Shown: positions 35,540 through 46,300 of the stretch, in pieces
How the letters are laid out: each line of letters starts with the position of its first letter
Numbering within the stretch: the stretch's first letter is position 1
Source of the DNA: Cerioporus squamosus
Taxonomy: Eukaryota > Basidiomycota > Agaricomycetes > Polyporales > Polyporaceae
Reading direction: 5' to 3'
Assembly: GCA_022592435.1 (NCBI GenBank)
Contig: JABYQS010000029.1
Span: forward strand, 210,664 to 274,663
Length of the DNA: 64,000 nucleotides
The notes under the pieces: generated by a model
The model's database searches: none
What the model saw: the letters and a program-made list of their open reading frames with translations, nothing else
Told to the model about the DNA's origin: nothing
Position numbers and translations under genes: made by a program

Positions 35540-37380
35540 TACGTTCTACCCAATTACGATATGTGGAGGAAGGGAGCAGGAGATGAGGACAGAAGAGCAA
35601 ACCGATCTCGAGGTGAGCGGAAATAACATATATCGCGAAGCGTTGCTGATATCCCTTTCGACTCGTCCAGGTTCCATTGTTGCACATAGACACCCTAGCT
35701 ATCTTTCAATACACTGTGGCTCCGTCGTATCCGCCGTCCCCCGGAGAGACAGAGAGAACAAGTCAACTGCGCGTCCATCCGCTGCCAGAAGACTCCGACC
35801 GCCCAAGCAAAGCGTTGCCCGGCGGTCGAATCGCCTGTTAGGACCGAATGGCGACTCGAAGCGACACTGTACACTGCAAATGCGGCGATCATGGCGAGAA
35901 CCATCGCATCGACGACATGCATAGAGCTGCAGCCAACGCACACGAGATTCCGTACCAACGCGGGCATGCGTCAGTAGACAAAGACCCAGCTGACTCCATC
36001 ACCGCCCTCGAGCTCGCACAAACGGTTCGTCATCCCTCTTTCCTGTAACGCGCATCTGCACGCCCTGATACTAGCCCGCTGGTTTGCGCAGGCACAGCAA
36101 ATGCTGATGCGTAGCAAGCTTGCTCTGACGCAGAAGCCGGGATGCAAGCTGTTGCTTTCCATACGAGAGGATCGCTGTCGCCGCGTTGTGTCTGTTGCCG
36201 GCCGGTAAGGCAAGTGGCGGACGTAACTCGCTGGTTTGCTTCTTTCACCACCACCAGATCACGAAGTGCACGCCCTCGCTGTCGACGCGCTGCAGTTTTG
36301 CAAACCTACCGCGGCAGATAGCGGACCTCGGTCATCTGTCAGGAAGCTTGCGCCGGCGCGTCGAGCTCCGCTCAAAGGTGGACGCAACCATCTGTGAACT
36401 GGGAATTCCGGTCTTGGGGACGTCGACTCGCACCTGTGGATGGTCAATATGACATACACGGCTGCTCGACGACTCGTCTGGCATGCAAGAGACGGGAGTA
36501 CTGTGCTTGAGATGTGCTCATTTGGCGTCCTGGTAAGTCTTGATTTCGAGAACACTCGTGCATTGTCAATGACAGCAGGCTGACGTCTGTGATGTAGCAT
36601 AGCTACGTTACGGAGTCGCGGCGCGGGCGACGCGTTGACCGTGTCCGCAATACTTCGAAGGTCGTACCGTGCGGTAGCGGGCCCGCAGGCGGCAGGTGCG
36701 ATGCTCCAGCATGTCGCTCGTTTGTCAGTGACTCATCGTTGCCAGTTCTTCGCTGGTGTACACGATTCGGATTCCAGATTATTCTCCCGTCACCATAACG
36801 TTCTCGCCTGTCCGCCGTCGTCCGCACCATCGTTGACAGTCGAGAGAGCTCCTGTTGTCCTCCACAACATCACCCTTCCGTCTCTCCTCCACATCCTGCG
36901 CACCGCTCAACCTCGACGCTCCGACCAGACGCAGATGAGGAACACCGTACCCTAGCCGGCACGAAGCGTGTCTGCCGGCCGGTCCATCACGATCTCCCAG
37001 TCCTCAGGCTCCTTCACCAATCCCTGTCGGGTTTGCCCCACCCATCCGAATCATCCCCGGGCCTGTCCCACACATGCGGCACGTTGTCCATGTCCACGCA
37101 GATAACACGGTTCGGGCCCCTCGTGCAGCAGCGTCCCCAAGCGAGGGTCATACGGCGCAGGGCAGGACTAGAGCGCATGCATTCCCGCACGCGCTGGGGG
37201 AGATCCTCTCGCAGGAGCTCGTTCTGCATGTAGCAGACCGCGTTCAGTTGGTATGAGCCGGGACGTTCACACTCTTCCCCTTCAAAGGGGTCGAGGGGTG
37301 GGTGTCGTATTTCCATATGCTGCGTGCGACTGTTCACGCAGCGAAAGTCGAGGCGCAGAGAAGTTACATGCAAAGTGGAT
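35540..37380. repeat. diverged tandem duplication, unit B
   Basis: Counterpart of unit A (33400-34865), with the same order of conserved blocks, ending in the C-terminus of the intact F-box gene. Sequence identity looks moderate with many indels, so the duplication is not recent. Confidence 0.7.
36186..36452 (+). pseudogene. remnant of a coiled-coil-type gene, copy B
   Basis: The frame carries LPRQIADLGHLSGSLRRRVE and then LRSKVDATICELGIP, matching the remnant at 33.9 kb. One extra base relative to copy A near 36300 shifts the frame before this block. Probably not expressed as a full protein. Confidence 0.3.
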
Positions 37381-38696
37381 AGTGTTTGCTTGATATGGTC
37401 CTATAGGAGGGCCATCGTGCATCAACGGAACTATCTGATCTCGAGATGATGTAGATGACTCACAAAGCACTCCCCAGGGTTGAACCGGTCGTCTACTACG
37501 TTAAGGCTTAACTCCAGTGTCTCCAACGCCTCAGCCCATCCACTAGACGCAGGCGGTAGGATTGGGATGTATCCTCTTGTGCGGTAGGTCTTGGTTGCAA
37601 GATGGAGGAATGAGGGTCGCCAATCTGAGAGCACGATGGACAACATGGCCAATTCTGTCGATCGCCTTCCCCCAGTGCTGAGAAGGTGCACCCTTGCCAC
37701 AGGACACGAGAGCCCCGTCGCGTAGGCACCGATGATGGCACCCTTGAATGAATCCAGCATCGGCCAACTTTTGCCAGTGGCCTCCTGATCTCGCTCATTG
37801 GTGGTACGCCACTCCTGCGCCGGAATTCGAGTTTTGTTCACAATCCTCCCTCGCAAGATGTCCTCGTCGTGCTGATGACGCGTATGACTACTGTCCATTC
37901 CACCGAATTGAAGTTCGCGGAGATACGGCGCAGAGACAATGAATGGCTTCATGTAAGGCATGAAGCTACTGTAGATGGGCAGCGTGAGCTTCTGGAGATG
38001 AGGATATTCGTATGTGCGGCCGGGCCTGACAATCAGAATCAGTCCTCCATGCAATTCGAGTCGCTCGAGCGTGGTCCTGAATCGCGAACAGAGGAAGATG
38101 GGGTCATTTGCTCGGTTATACCGGACTCCAGACTGCTGTAGGTCGTGATTGGCAGGAAGACGGAGGCACAGCGAAACCAGAGGGGCTCAAGCATTTCGTA
38201 GTGCGGTCTCGAACGCCTGGTCGCCACCATTTCCGTTGATTGGACGGCCAAATCCGATTATGTAACTTCAAAACGCGCAGGGACGCGAGTGATGCTATCG
38301 CTGCAGGTATCCCGCTGAGAGCCAACGGCGATGAAGTTGTGTCCAACGAGTAATCTCGAGCTTGTAGAGGTTAGACAAGCCCCGGAGCATCTCGCACAAG
38401 AGCTCGATGTGACCGTCCTCCTCGAGTAAGTCAGAGCTGAGCACGAGGGCCTTCAGGAGAGGAAGTCGGGCGGGTTTGTCCGCAAGCATGAAGTGACAAA
38501 ACGAACAGATTTCATCAACCAGATGCAGTTCCACTGTGCCAGAAAGCAAGTATTTGGTCCCTTCGAAGCGCATGCGCTTGCACGTCCGTGATATCGCGGC
38601 GATAGTGGAGATGCCTGCATCGTCGTCGTCCGCCACAAATCCCATGACGACGCACAGGATATCGGGATTCAGTTTGGTGAGTTCGATCTCTGACAT
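37014..38696 (-). CDS. F-box protein with leucine-rich C-terminal part
   Basis: Likely substrate adaptor of an SCF ubiquitin ligase. It starts MSEIELTKLNPDILCVVMGF (F-box; the LNPDIL start is usual in mushroom F-box families), then ISTIAAISRTCKRMRFEG. A leucine-rich part follows: LLKALVLSSDLLEEDGHIEL, AAIASLASLRVLKLHNR after an intron near 38310, then WAEALETLELSLNVVDDRF. The exon 37431-38054 is clean; the 38060-38340 stretch needs introns whose borders I could not fix. The C-terminus (GWGKPDRDW) is duplicated at 34.5 kb. Mushroom genomes carry hundreds of such F-box genes that evolve fast; the target is unknown. Confidence 0.72.
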
Positions 38697-39093
38697 CGGG
38701 GCTTTCTATGTAGATGAAGATAAGTCTCTCGTAGGACCATGCCTGAGATGGTCCCGAGAGCTCTGCTTACCACTTGCTATATCTGCTTCAAGACGATAAG
38801 TTGTACATGTTCAAAGGGGCTGCCTGCTAGGTTACACGTTCATGAGGACAATCATCAGCACCGGAACCTGCGCCAAAATGCAATCGCAGACAGACCTGAG
38901 CTGTTTTGTGAACCTATGGGGAAGTCACTATCAGTTATCGATAGATGGATCATACATATTGTGCACAGTTGTGTGAAAACGTTCAAAGCTTGATCCCACC
39001 CGCATGAGGTTGATCGACAGCTCCAGCCGGGCGAATGAACACTTTAAGTACATCTCAACGGACGATGTCATTAATGTCATTGTTCGCTTTATA
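38697..39093. other. spacer 5' of the F-box gene
   Basis: No gene recognised. Presumed promoter of the F-box gene and 3' flank of the unresolved minus-strand gene. Confidence 0.35.
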
Positions 39094-40229
39094 CTACATA
39101 CACAACACGACAACATCCACATGGGGATTTCCTGGCTGAAGTAGATGATGCACTTCTTCCAATACGAAAGGCTGCGTAGCTCGCCCGATGTCACTATCCA
39201 GCATTGCTTTCGGGCGGATCCTCACGGCCGTTGGCAGGCTATCACTAGCCGATGGCAGACGTTTCTGCGTAGGAATAGTCGAGCTGAATGGCTTCCCGCC
39301 AGTTAGAATAATTGTGAGCTTCGAGAGGCGAATCGATATCTTTCGTGATCCTATGAGGCGCTGTGATTGACCATACCAGTTCTGAGCGTTCATAAGATAC
39401 CAATATATGGAGGAATAGGACGTACGAGAGCAGCATACAGCGCGTTTACTTCCTCTTCCGGGATTTCAACTCGAAGAGCGTTCGCAGGGTTCAGACTCTC
39501 GATGATCTCCGCAAGCTTCTGGGCGAGCTCGCTCTTGTAGAGCTTCCCAGGCAGCACCTGTACCGACAGTTCCTGGATGTCGCCACTGAACAGCTCGCGA
39601 TACTTGTGTACAACAAGTATTGGCCCGCTCAACAACCGCAATGTGCCAGCCTGGGTATTCACCACTTCCGACGAGGGACCGTCGTGGCGGTCGTCGATGC
39701 GGGGGTCCGGAGGTCATGGACAGAGTTGTGCACGAATGACTGCGGTACCGGGCGCGGGAGAGGGGTGCAGCGCTAGGGCGGAGAGCCCCGTCGTATGATC
39801 ACGGGAGTGGCGGACAGCGAGGTCGGCTGCGCTACGGTGAGGCGGGGGTGTGGCTGTCGATACGGCCGACGTCCGGGGAGAAAGACAGGAGCCGTCTGTG
39901 ATGATCAGCTCCGCAATGTTACGGCTGGTGCCTAGGGAGCTTCGTAGGCAGTCCAGGGCCAAGGACGCAACCTCAATGCGCAGGGGGTCGTTCCGTTTAG
40001 TGTCCGCCCACGTTAGGAAGGCCTCAATGGACGTGAAGTCTTCTGGTGGGGATGATGGCAGGCCAGCTGCCGGCGGCATGCACCAGGGAGTGGAGACGGG
40101 CCTCCGGGTAGAGGCGGGGGACGGGCAGGGAAAGCTGGACCGTGCAAAATAGCGAGAGCGCAGTGCCCTCTCAGGTAGGGAGTCGTAGGATGTTGCAGTT
40201 CCATCGCAATCCGGTAGCGCGTTTGTCAA
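39094..40229 (-). CDS. unrecognised multi-exon gene or recent pseudogene
   Basis: The 3' exons are coherent: GPILVVHKYRELFSGDIQEL, VQVLPGKLYKSELAQKLAEI, RVEIPEEEVNALYAAL, a 44-nt intron (39425-39382), then NWYGQSQRLIGSRK and a last block ending VVVLCM. Upstream, a frame containing FLTWADTKRNDPLRIEVASL runs in the same phase but meets a TGA at about 39715 (after RAQLCP), so either an undetected intron spans it or the gene is broken. No family recognised. Confidence 0.35.
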
Positions 40230-41409
40230 CTGGGAAGAGTGAGTGCGGCGTAGGATACCGAAGGCGACTCACCGCTCGAGTCTCAGTACCTGCATCGTGA
40301 AGCCGATAGGCGCAAACACTGCGAATTGTCCGAAAACGTCGTACCTATCGTATCCGTGTTCACTTCCCAGGGGGCGAGAGGATGGTTTGGTAGTCGGGAT
40401 CGTTGAGAGCTGTTGTCATCGTGCCTGGAGGGGGACCGTACGTAGTGTTGACAGTTTCACGGTAGTTCGTCTCCATCCTCCCTAAAACAAAACATTAGCT
40501 GCACATAAACAAAGAAAAGCGACGTTGCTTGGTAACGACACGCGGCCGTGCCACAAGACGGGCGTCTGCGTTGCCTCTTGTGGCGGAGCGTCAACCAGAT
40601 GGTTCCCCAACTTGCCACCACGAGCACGGAATGCGAGCACAGCCTACTGGGCACGAGAGAGGATTTCTCGCTGACTTGCTGTGCCCCGGATGAGCGCATT
40701 GCAGGCCTGTAGCAGCAAATCGACACAATCTCATCTCTCGGGGACCACTGAACCTGGAGCGGTCCTCATGCGCGAGCACGAATCGCTTACAACCCCTCAC
40801 CATCATACAGGCAGTGTCTCGACCCGTCATGGAGCAGCTGTACGGAAAGTTCAGTGCTGAAATGAGCTCATGCACGAAGCAGCTCACCACGTGCGCCAGT
40901 GCTGCAGAACGCTTCAAGCATTGAGTACGATAGATCCTTTACATAGAGGTCATCGATCATCCCGACGTAGCGCAGGCCCCAGACGATCCTCGCATTGGGC
41001 CGACGCCTCGCCCGCACCTCTTCGGCACCTGAGCCGGATACGTTACACCCTTCGAGGAGCACAGGGCGGGCATCGTGATCAGGTGCGAGTCGGGGTTGAC
41101 ATGCATGAACCACGGAGGCGCTTCCTATTGCTCGCAGATTGACCATGACGGAGACATGGACAGAGGTTGTCTGGCAGCAGGGGCCAGACCGCGCGGCATG
41201 TTACTGCATGGCTGTATGGATACACACGAGTGCTCTTGCATAGCCCTAGGTTCTGCATTGGGTGTCATGTGGAAAGCGTACAAGCGATAACATATAGTCT
41301 CGACAGCCCACCCATCGCCGTCTGTGCCGGAGCCTCCCCTGGCCCTGTGTGTGCGGCCGCCCCTCGTACCCCGATCTCCTCCAACATACAACAATCGCCG
41401 TCGGAACGC
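40230..41409. other. unresolved stretch with decaying coding pieces
   Basis: Minus frames at 40591-40917 (AALAHVVSCFVHELISALNF) and 40868-41146 (IVWGLRYVGMIDDLYVKDLS) look protein-like and may be upstream exons of the gene at 39.1-40.2 kb, or F-box family debris. No start or consistent splice path was found. Confidence 0.3.
40542..40579. repeat. dispersed 40-bp repeat, copy 2
   Basis: Second copy of the element at 34822-34861, 5.7 kb away in the same orientation; 13-bp and 21-bp blocks are identical. Confidence 0.7.
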
Positions 41410-41951
41410 TCATGCAATGAGGGTGGAGGCCGTGGCGGAGTCGTACTTGAACGTTGGGGGAATCTGCTGCTTCGTCTTGTAGTAGCGAGCGAGACGGTGA
41501 ATACGGGACTCGATGAGGATGAGGCGGAACTTGGAGTCCTTGTCCTTGCGGTTCGTCTCGAGGTGCTTGCGCACGGCGACCGCCTTTTTGACGAGGTGCC
41601 AGAGATCCTCAGGGATCTGGGGTGCAAGACCTGCATCATACACGCCCGATAAGCCCCACGTCCTTCCACCGCGCCCGTCCCGCACATGAATGCGCCAAGG
41701 TTGAGAAGTTACGCACCGTTCGACTTGAGGATACGGAGGATCTTGTTACCGGTCACAAAGCGGACCTGGGGGATACCGTGCGAGTCACGGAGGGTAACAC
41801 CGATCTGGGAGGGCGTAAGACCCTTGCGTGCAAGCTTGGTGATGTGCTCGACGACGTCCTCAGGCGTGGTCTTGAGCCAGGTGGGGGGCGCGCGGCGGTA
41901 GGGGAGAGCAGAGGACGAAATGCCCTTGCCGGGAGCGTGCATGCGACCCAT
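41410..41951 (-). CDS. RPS13: 40S ribosomal protein uS15 (S13)
   Basis: Component of the small ribosomal subunit. Exons 41951-41717 and 41630-41410, with an 86-nt intron, encode 151 aa, the same length as the yeast protein. It begins [20 protein letters not shown], includes [19 protein letters not shown] and [14 protein letters not shown], and after the intron [20 protein letters not shown] and [17 protein letters not shown], ending ATASTLIA. All are hallmark uS15 segments. It is transcribed divergently from the eS6 gene across a 401-bp shared upstream region. Confidence 0.98.
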
Positions 41952-42352
41952 GGTGACTCTGTCCGACGTCCGTCAGCACTTCGACAACGAGCAAGACGGT
42001 GACAACGGCGACTGACAAGTTTTTCGGGGACGGGGAGGTCTTGAGGTCTTGCGGTCGTCGTGCGTGCCGTTGGGCTCAGCGGTGTACTCGAATTTGCAGT
42101 GGGGGGCAAAGGCCACGTGCTCCTGGGAGGCGGTGGCTGATGGAACTGTACAGTTTTAAACCTTGTTCCGCCACACGCCTGGGCGCTGTCCGGCGTTTGC
42201 GCACGCCTCAAGCCATCCGACACCGAGCGCAAGACTATCTCGTCGTCGTCGTCGCCGCCGCCGAGATACGCCCATCCACGCCTGAAGGTGCGTCTTTGCT
42301 CTTCGCCATCTTGCTCTTCTGCTCTGAAACTCACCGTGGCTATCTCTGCAGC
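41952..42352. promoter_or_regulatory. divergent promoter shared by uS15 and eS6 genes
   Basis: 401 bp separate the two start codons, and each gene is transcribed away from the other. A shared control region would let two 40S proteins be co-expressed. No TATA consensus near either start stands out, as is common for ribosomal protein genes. Confidence 0.65.
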
Positions 42353-43307
42353 ATGAAGCTCAACATCGCCAGTGAGTTTGGACTTGTCGAGGGAGAGATA
42401 TGGGATGTGTTCTGACCGGGGCGACTGCGATAGACCCCGCAACCGGGGAACAAAAGACTATCGACTACGATGACGAGAAGAAATAGTGCGCACCACCCAT
42501 TCCTCATTTCCATGCCCGTCTAATTCGAACTGCTGCAAATACTCAGCCGTGTCTTCTACGACAAGCGCATCGCGCAGGAGGTCCCGGCTGACTCTCTCGG
42601 CGATGAGTGGAAGGGCTACGTCTTCCGCATCACTGGCGGCAACGACAAGCAGGGTTTCCCCATGAAGCAGGGTGTCCTTCTCCCCTACCGTGTCCGTCTC
42701 CTTCTCTCGGACGGCCACTCGTGCTACCGCCCCCGCCGCACGGGCGAGCGCAAGCGCAAGTCCGTCCGTGGCTGCATCGTTGGCCCCGATATCGCCGTCC
42801 TCTCCCTCGTGATCGTCAAGCAGGGCGAGAACGAGATCCCCGGCCTCACCGACAACGTCCTTCCCAAGCGTCTCGGTCCCAAGCGGGCGACTAAGATCCG
42901 CAAGTTCTTCAACCTCTCCAAGGAGGACGATGTCCGCAAGTACGTCGTCCGGAGAGAAGTCAAGAGCTCTAAGAAGGAGAACGCGAAGCCCTACACCAAG
43001 GCGTGCGTACAGTTTCTTGCACCTGCTGAATCTTCCACTCACGGCTATTCCCGTCTGGTAGTCCCAAAATCCAGCGTCTGGTCACCCCCCTCCGTCTCCA
43101 GCGTCGCCGTCACTTGCGCTCTCTCAAGCGCCGCCGGATCGAACGCCAGAAGGAGCAGAAGTCGGAGTACGATGCGCTCCTCGCCAAGCGCATCGCCGAG
43201 AAGAAGGAGAAGGCGGCGGCCGTCAAGGCATCACACAAGAAGTATGTCCCCACTTTCCTCATCCCCGTTCCAGGTCGTCTGACTGCGTGCGTAGGGTTGC
43301 TGCGTAA
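42353..43307 (+). CDS. RPS6: 40S ribosomal protein eS6
   Basis: Small-subunit protein. Exons 42353-42371, 42434-42485, 42547-43002, 43062-43241 and 43295-43307 total 720 nt (239 aa). The start [20 protein letters not shown] is assembled over the first intron; then [58 protein letters not shown] and [18 protein letters not shown]. The C-terminus is [13 protein letters not shown], where the last five residues depend on a 53-nt final intron (43242-43294) that has a CTGAC branch-like site. The animal and yeast eS6 tail RRxS(S), target of S6/AGC kinases, is not visible in this model. Confidence 0.97.
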
Positions 43308-43960
43308 AACTCCTCTGGCGGTTGCTCTCACTTATCCTATGCGGTCGCACGTTGTATGGTCCTACGTATAGTCATGCTTTGCTCTCCTTCCCTCTCCACC
43401 CTCTGCAATCACATGCGACTTATGGCGAACTGTACTGCATGCGTGTGGGATAAGTCCCTTGTTGTATATCAGCTCATCGCCTTCAGGCATGACTCGCCGT
43501 GCGCACTTGGCCTGTTTTCGTCGTGGTCGAATCGGAGTTGGAGTCGGGTAGGTAGAGTGATCATCTGCAACATGTATGCACGTCTGAAGTATGAACTGTT
43601 GGCCCGACAAGCAGTAGATAAGTGGCAGAGCCTCAAACCCGAATCATCTGCTGCCATCACCCGAACCCTCCTGCATGCAGTAGAGGCTCTCTTGTCAGTC
43701 GGTTACTGCGATTCACGGCTGTCTGATGGTACTACTATACTAAGCGCAACAGTATGGAGCTTCTCTGGGTCGACGGTTGAGACTCGCAAGCTCACTGACA
43801 TGGCTGTGGATGCTTCGAACAGTACCTCTTGTCATCCACCATGCAGACATTATGACCAGGGATGGGGTCGCTTTAGCAAGCTAGGAGTTCAACATACGGT
43901 ATACAATTGTCCTCGGCCGGGGGAATACGATATATGTAGCAGTACAAAGCGGAACGCGAA
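43308..43960. other. convergent spacer between eS6 and Vps68-like gene
   Basis: A 202-codon plus-strand frame (43356-43964) covers it, but it has many rare residues, no motif and no good start context. It is more likely the joint 3' UTR region than a gene. Confidence 0.4.
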
Positions 43961-44714
43961 CTAGATCGACAAGGTGTACTCGTACTCTGTGCTGACACTT
44001 TGCGAGATCCAGAGGACGATGGCGGAGAGCATGAGGGCGACGTTCTGCGACACGTTCGCGTAGCCATAGTACGTGTACTGCTCCGCGTATTGATGGAGGA
44101 TGTACTTGAGCACAAGGACGGTCTGCGAGACAGTACGACCAACGACGAACGATGAGCATCTTCATATATACCTTCCCCGGTCTTTGGGGTGCGGGGTGAG
44201 ATAGAACGGTGGACGTACCACGCTGCCCGCCAACCCCCCAGCCATGAGCGCAAAGCCGATGAACAGGAACAGCCTCGCCCGCCACACCGCGTGCGCATCC
44301 CCGAACCCCTCGTTCCCCTGCACGCGGTCTTTGTCGATGAGGTTGATGACGATCATGCCGAGCAGTGAGCAGATGCCCGGGAGCCAGTCGAGGAAGGTGA
44401 CGTGCACCGGGGGCGGCACTTGCGGCTCGTTGTACGGCGGATGGGCATGTGCGGAGAGGATGGCGGCATCAAGGAACGTCCAGTTTGCAAGGGCGAACTG
44501 GTGTTGCAGCAAGTCGCAATATGTGTAGGGATTACGAGGGACGTAGGAGGCATATACGATGTCAGACAGCACGGCGAATGTCTGGAAAGGAGAGACGTAC
44601 AAGACCGCCTGCGAGGTAGATACCGATGGTGCGCCTGTGCTTCCCAAGAGAGATGGCGGGGAAGGGGTTTATACACACCCGCCTGGGGTCATAATTAGAG
44701 CGTGGAATGGACAT
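43961..44714 (-). CDS. VPS68: Vps68 / TMEM50 (UPF0220) family membrane protein
   Basis: Four-span endosome/vacuole membrane protein; in yeast Vps68 acts in vacuolar protein sorting and lipid transfer. Exons 44714-44601, 44497-44219 and 44122-43961 encode 184 aa, the length of yeast Vps68. Segments seen are INPFPAISLGKHRRTIGIYL (start of TM1), FALANWTFLDAAILSAHA, VTFLDWLPGICSLLGMIVIN (TM2), RARLFLFIGFALMAGGLAGS (TM3) and YANVSQNVALMLSAIVLW (TM4). All are family signatures in the right order. Both introns are in phase 0. Symbol by family resemblance. Confidence 0.93.
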
Positions 44715-45351
44715 GGAGCTCGTCGTCAGGAATGGCAGCGATGGTGGAAGTCGACGAGGCGGCGGTGACTAGGGCTGCTGCGCCTGCCACCTCAAGTTAC
44801 TTGCTTAGTCTTACCCGTTTACTTGCCAACTTATTGACTGATTGACTTTCCTTCTTCCGTTAGTGGTTACTGATTCGCTTACTTACCCAGTTACTTACTC
44901 GTCTACTGACTTGCTGTGTTACTCCAAGCAAGTAGTATCTCAACCTTTGCTCCTCTTGCTCTCATGACGGCAAGCTTCTACGCTGCCACCGTTTCAACAC
45001 TAGAAATCTACTTCGTGAACAGACTCGTCTTCATTTTGACTGTCCTGTCCTCGGGCTTCGCTAATGTTGGCCACGACAACCTCGGGCTCCCTGCAGACCC
45101 TTTTCCCGCCTTTCTCAGCTACATTCACGCCACGGTGCCAACAATCGGCATCACACCACGACGGAAGGGATCATCGTTTATACCACTTGGCAGGATTAGG
45201 TCCAGACTATCGATCTCAGGCTCCCGAGTCAGTAACTCATGCACCATCGACTCGAAGCCCTGCGAGGATTGACTTCAAATCCCGTGTAGGCCGCATCCCA
45301 ATGTCTTTTGGATGCCCGCTGCAATGCTCTCTTGAAGTCGTGCGTTGCCAC
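44715..45351. other. intergenic, includes TTACT-rich degenerate repeat
   Basis: Upstream region of the Vps68-like gene, followed by the degenerate repeat at 44795-44935 and unrecognised frames (44916-45272, 45064-45396). Confidence 0.35.
44795..44935 (+). repeat. degenerate TTACT/CTTACT tandem repeat
   Basis: A run of imperfect units such as TTACTTGC, TTACCC, TTACTGATT and CTTACTTACCC, about 140 bp in all. It resembles a decayed microsatellite. Confidence 0.6.
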
Positions 45352-45535
45352 GGCTCGGTCCGCAGGTATGGAGCGGTCTCCAATGTGAGGCGTTGACTTC
45401 CTAATTCACGCCCTGCTTACTAGGAGACGACTTTGATTAATTATGATGTTGCTTCTCGACGATTGCTCAGGACCCTCGGCATGGGTCTGGATGGACGATC
45501 TCCGGGAAGCAGTAGGGTCGACCCTGGAAGCTTGC
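45352..45535 (+). repeat. tandem duplication of about 300 bp, first copy
   Basis: GGCTCGGTCCGCAGGTA (45352-45368) and GATGGACGATCT (about 45490-45501) recur 301-302 bp downstream at 45653 and 45792, with diverged sequence between. The constant offset shows one duplication event. Confidence 0.65.
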
Positions 45536-45652
45536 GGACAAGCTATCGGCGTTCAGCTTGATAGTAGGATTTCGACGCGTTCGCGTCCTCCATCGGTCGT
45601 TTTGGCCTGACCGGTGTTTAATTCAATATACGACGCTGTCACAGTCTTGCTT

Positions 45653-45840
45653 GGCTCGGTCCGCAGGTACGCCACCCCGTTCGAGAGTGGGCAGTTGGTC
45701 TTATGATCCATACGTGCATCTCGACAGATGAAGCTGATCGGTTTATCCGCCGCCTCAGCGTGCATCTCTCGGGACAGTGCATATCTATCCCGATGGACGA
45801 TCTTTGGGAACAGCAAGGCCGACCCATTCCGCGCCTGTGC
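45653..45840 (+). repeat. tandem duplication of about 300 bp, second copy
   Basis: Second unit of the repeat starting at 45352. Its plus frame reads DEADRFIRRLSVHLSGQ and SIPMDDLWEQQGRPIPRL, suggesting the duplicated unit was once coding; the first copy is more decayed. Confidence 0.6.
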
Positions 45841-46218
45841 AAGCTACGTTCTGTTAGACAGCCCCATGCTGCTCTAACCGCGTCCTCCGTTGTTTGCCAT
45901 GCAGCGTAACCAGTGAGGGTGCGTTCTATATTTGTTCTTCCGGTACTATGAGCTTGAGCTATCCTCTTCTCCTTTCCGAACAGTCGCCGCTCTTGCAGCA
46001 CGCGAGAGCATACCTAATTTGCTCCCTTCTGCAGTCTCGTAGACATGCACCAAGGTTTGTCTGACAGTGTCTTCCAATGCCACCGATAGCTTATGCTAGC
46101 TTCCTCCAGCATGGTCCCCATCCGGATAGCCGGTGGTGCTCGACAGTACACGCGCTCAGTGCCACCGCGTACAGCCCAGGGGCCGCCCGCAGCGAGATAC
46201 GACGGTCGACAGGAGGAG
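45841..46218. other. intergenic, upstream of WSC gene
   Basis: A plus frame near 45910-46030 could be decayed coding sequence. Otherwise nothing is seen before the TATA box. Confidence 0.35.
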
Positions 46219-46225
46219 TATAAAT
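46219..46225 (+). promoter_or_regulatory. TATA box of DUF1996/WSC gene
   Basis: TATAAAT, 82 bp before the ATG at 46301, a close and well-formed promoter element. Confidence 0.6.
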
Positions 46226-46300
46226 GCTTCAGTGCAAGGTAGGCCACCGTTATCATCACCCCGCAAAGTGGTGTCGACTCCGCCTCATCAGCAACCAGCA

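Noticed and set aside
43356..43964. 202-codon plus-strand ORF between eS6 and Vps68-like gene
   Set aside because: No motif, poor composition and position in a convergent 3' spacer; most likely chance.
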